Positions 62,141-64,000 of a DNA stretch of 64,000 bases are shown in pieces; positions within the stretch are counted from its first letter, which is position 1, and each line of letters starts with the position of its first letter. Source of the DNA: UBA1494_A sp963973975 (GTDB taxonomy: Bacteria > Bacteroidota > Bacteroidia > Flavobacteriales_E > Vicingaceae); NCBI GenBank assembly GCA_963973975.1, contig CAXBCF010000004.1, forward strand, positions 94,776 through 158,775. The letters are read 5' to 3'. A program made the translations under genes and the position numbers. A model generated the notes under the pieces. The model worked only from the letters and a program-made list of their open reading frames with translations, was not told the DNA's origin and ran no database searches.

Positions 62141-64000
62141 ATGAAATTAAAGTATTACTCTGGGTTAATATTTTTCTTTTTCTTTTTTGGATTAAATCTG
62201 AGTGCTACTCACATAGTTGGAGGCTATTTTAATTATCGTTGCATCAATTCTAGCAATCCCACACAAGTAGTTTATGAAATTGAGTTTAGAATGTATGTGG
62301 ATTGTATTAACGGAAATCCTCAAGCTACCGACCCGGAGATTATAGTTTCAATATTTAATCAAAGCAATCAATTACTTCGCTTAAATTTCGACACTTTACA
62401 ACGTAATAGGATAAGGTTAGTTCCAAGTGAAATCGACAATCCCTGTATAGTCGAATCTCCTAACGTTTGCGTTCAAGAAGTTTTTTATAGTGGGTTGATC
62501 AGTATTCCTAAAAATCAAAATTTCTTGTTAGTTTACCAGCGTTGTTGTAGAAATAGCATCATAGATAACATTACGAATCCCAGAAATCAAGGAAATACAT
62601 TTTCAATAGAAGTGCCTTCATTTAATAGTGTTGGTTGCAACGCCAGTCCACAATTTAATCAATTTCCACCCATTTCAATTTGTGCGGGTTTTGATGTTGA
62701 CTTAGATTTATCAGCTAGTGATTTTGATGGAGATTCATTGGTTTATTCACTATGTGCACCACTTAATTATGTCAGTCAATTTAATCCAAGGCCGGTGCCT
62801 GCATTTCCTCCACCTTATCAGGAAATTCAATTTATTGCTCCTCAAACAGCAGCTAATCCAATTCCATCTAGTCCACAATTATCAATTAACGCTGCTACAG
62901 GGAAATTGAGTGGAATTCCAACAATTCTTGGAACTTTTGTAGTTGGCTTTTGTGTGGAAGAGTATAGAAATGGGGTGTTGTTGTCAACTACCAGAAGAGA
63001 TGTACAAATCAATACAGGTGATTGCGTTCCATTAATTTCAAGTGCAGTACAAGATCAAGAACAGTTTTGTACTGGATTAACGGTTCAATTCAGAAACAAT
63101 TCCTTTTCACCAAACGCCACAATTCAAGGGTATAAATGGGATTTTGGTGATCCAACCCGCTTAGACGATACTTCTCGATTATTTGAACCAACATACACTT
63201 ATGCTGACACAGGAATTTATACAATAACATTAATTGCCAATCCTGATTTACCTTGCAGCGACACATCTACCAACGAATTTAGAGTTTTTCAATTACTGAA
63301 TCCAAGTATAGAAACTGAGGGTCAATTATGTGTAGATGAAAATAACATCACCTTTTCTGTTGGTGGAGCTTATGAGAATTATGCAACTTTTAATTGGGAT
63401 TTCGGAATTCAAGCCAACATTGCGTTGAGCAATCAAAATACAGTTAACAATGTTTCATTTACAGGGACAGGTCCTTTTTCCGTTCAATTAATTGTCAATC
63501 AAGATAATTGTACAGATACTATTCTGGAATCTATTTCATTATTTGATAATCCGATTGCGGGATTTGATTTTGACGTTTTAGAAGGTTGTTCACCACTTTT
63601 TGTCAACTACAGAGATTTATCTACATTTTCAGGAAGTCGTGCTCAGTATTTTTGGGATTTTGGTGATAATACTGTTTCCAATGATATAAATCCTAGTCAT
63701 ACCTATTCTGAACCAGGTTTTTATTCCATCGGTTTGCTTTTGATTACCGAGCAAGACTGCATTGACACTGTTCTCACAACTATAGATAGTGCAATTAGAG
63801 TTTTTCCAAACCCTCAATCTATTTTAACTATAGCTGATACAAAATTAAATTTGAAAAATGCACGTTTTGAATTTGATGGTAGGAGTAGTTTTAATTACGA
63901 TAGTGCTCAAATATTAATTGCAGGAAGCATTGTTTCCTACAATGATTTCTTTACTACCCAATTAAGAGACACTGGTCGCTTTAATGTGGATTTAATTACC
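62141..64000 (+). CDS. Large secreted PKD-domain protein, 5' part
   Basis: The frame is open from ATG 62141 to the right edge (620 codons, no stop). A signal peptide of about 20 residues ending LNLSA is followed by THIVGGYFNYRC, the N terminus of a family of giant Bacteroidota surface proteins. A putative Ig-like (He_PIG-type) segment with LSINAATGKLSGIPT lies near residue 250. PKD domains follow with W-D-F-G(D) cores at about 333, 419 and 505. Such proteins normally end in a type IX secretion or gliding-motility C-terminal domain, outside this window. Likely an adhesin or gliding-related surface protein. Confidence 0.88.
   Translation, partial: MKLKYYSGLIFFFFFFGLNLSATHIVGGYFNYRCINSSNPTQVVYEIEFRMYVDCINGNPQATDPEIIVSIFNQSNQLLRLNFDTLQRNRIRLVPSEIDNPCIVESPNVCVQEVFYSGLISIPKNQNFLLVYQRCCRNSIIDNITNPRNQGNTFSIEVPSFNSVGCNASPQFNQFPPISICAGFDVDLDLSASDFDGDSLVYSLCAPLNYVSQFNPRPVPAFPPPYQEIQFIAPQTAANPIPSSPQLSINAATGKLSGIPTILGTFVVGFCVEEYRNGVLLSTTRRDVQINTGDCVPLISSAVQDQEQFCTGLTVQFRNNSFSPNATIQGYKWDFGDPTRLDDTSRLFEPTYTYADTGIYTITLIANPDLPCSDTSTNEFRVFQLLNPSIETEGQLCVDENNITFSVGGAYENYATFNWDFGIQANIALSNQNTVNNVSFTGTGPFSVQLIVNQDNCTDTILESISLFDNPIAGFDFDVLEGCSPLFVNYRDLSTFSGSRAQYFWDFGDNTVSNDINPSHTYSEPGFYSIGLLLITEQDCIDTVLTTIDSAIRVFPNPQSILTIADTKLNLKNARFEFDGRSSFNYDSAQILIAGSIVSYNDFFTTQLRDTGRFNVDLIT

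Noticed and set aside
1..64000. tRNA or rRNA genes
   Set aside because: No cloverleaf with T-arm GGTTCGAATCC-like sequence or conserved rRNA segment was recognised by eye; a dedicated scan was not possible.

Overview
The window is a chromosomal piece of a low-GC (roughly 35-37% by eye) member of the Bacteroidota, most likely near the Flavobacteriales. The lineage call rests on a complete Bacteroidota-style division/murein cluster, a FtsZ ending in the typical C-terminal peptide, TAnnTTTG-type promoters, large PKD-domain secreted proteins, many lipoproteins and Ala-rich-free AT-biased codon use. No rRNA, tRNA, insertion sequence or CRISPR array was seen.

Layout. 1-4 kb (minus): a truncated serine hydrolase lipoprotein, a small membrane protein and an M16 peptidase lipoprotein. 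4-6.5 kb (minus): dnaX, which carries an A10 slippery run exactly where a short gamma form would end, and a GreA/Rnk-like factor. 6.6-12 kb (minus): a nitrogen/amino-acid module with a degenerate alanine-dehydrogenase-like protein, glutamate dehydrogenase, a small Cys-rich protein, and an NtrC-type regulator with its soluble histidine kinase. 12.1-13.3 kb: rpsF-rpsR-rplI with a good promoter, a leader hairpin and a terminator. 13.3-14.1 kb: non-coding fold-back repeats. 14.1-17.8 kb: a MacB-like permease and aconitase. 17.9-22.6 kb: an accessory strip holding a Xre regulator coupled to a small DUF3883-like putative nuclease, tag, a VOC protein, a voltage-gated-type K+ channel with a zinc-ribbon tail, a GxxExxY protein followed by the same fold-back repeats, a DUF1801 protein and a lipoprotein. 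22.6-28.3 kb (minus): M23 peptidase, tryptophan 2,3-dioxygenase, an ATPase pseudogene relic, and leuS with an enlarged AT-rich insertion before KMSKS.

28.6-32.6 kb: a probable signalling cassette of a secreted protein, two tandem paralogous small proteins of unknown family, a TPR histidine kinase and a LuxR-type regulator. 32.8-36.7 kb: an MFS transporter, engB, an alpha/beta hydrolase and an intact AAA ATPase of the same type as the relic. 36.9-52.2 kb: the dcw cluster mraZ-rsmH-ftsL-ftsI-murE-mraY-murD-ftsW-murG-murC-ftsQ-ftsA-ftsZ, nearly all genes touching or overlapping, with three 10-bp MraZ-box repeats in front and a terminator behind. 52.4-54.1 kb (minus): alr and tdk. 54.2-59.1 kb: an uncharacterised coiled-coil protein, TolC-type channel plus membrane-fusion protein, tsaB and a DUF922-like protein. 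59.1-62.0 kb (minus): a hypothetical exported protein and a DUF255/YyaL-type lipoprotein. 62.1 kb to the end: the 5' part of a large PKD-domain secreted protein.

The most promising unexplained items are the Xre/DUF3883 pair, the two-paralogue plus two-component cassette, the GxxExxY gene tied to fold-back repeats, the dnaX slippage site, and the degenerate AlaDH-like partner of glutamate dehydrogenase. All family names come from motif recognition by eye; no database search was run.
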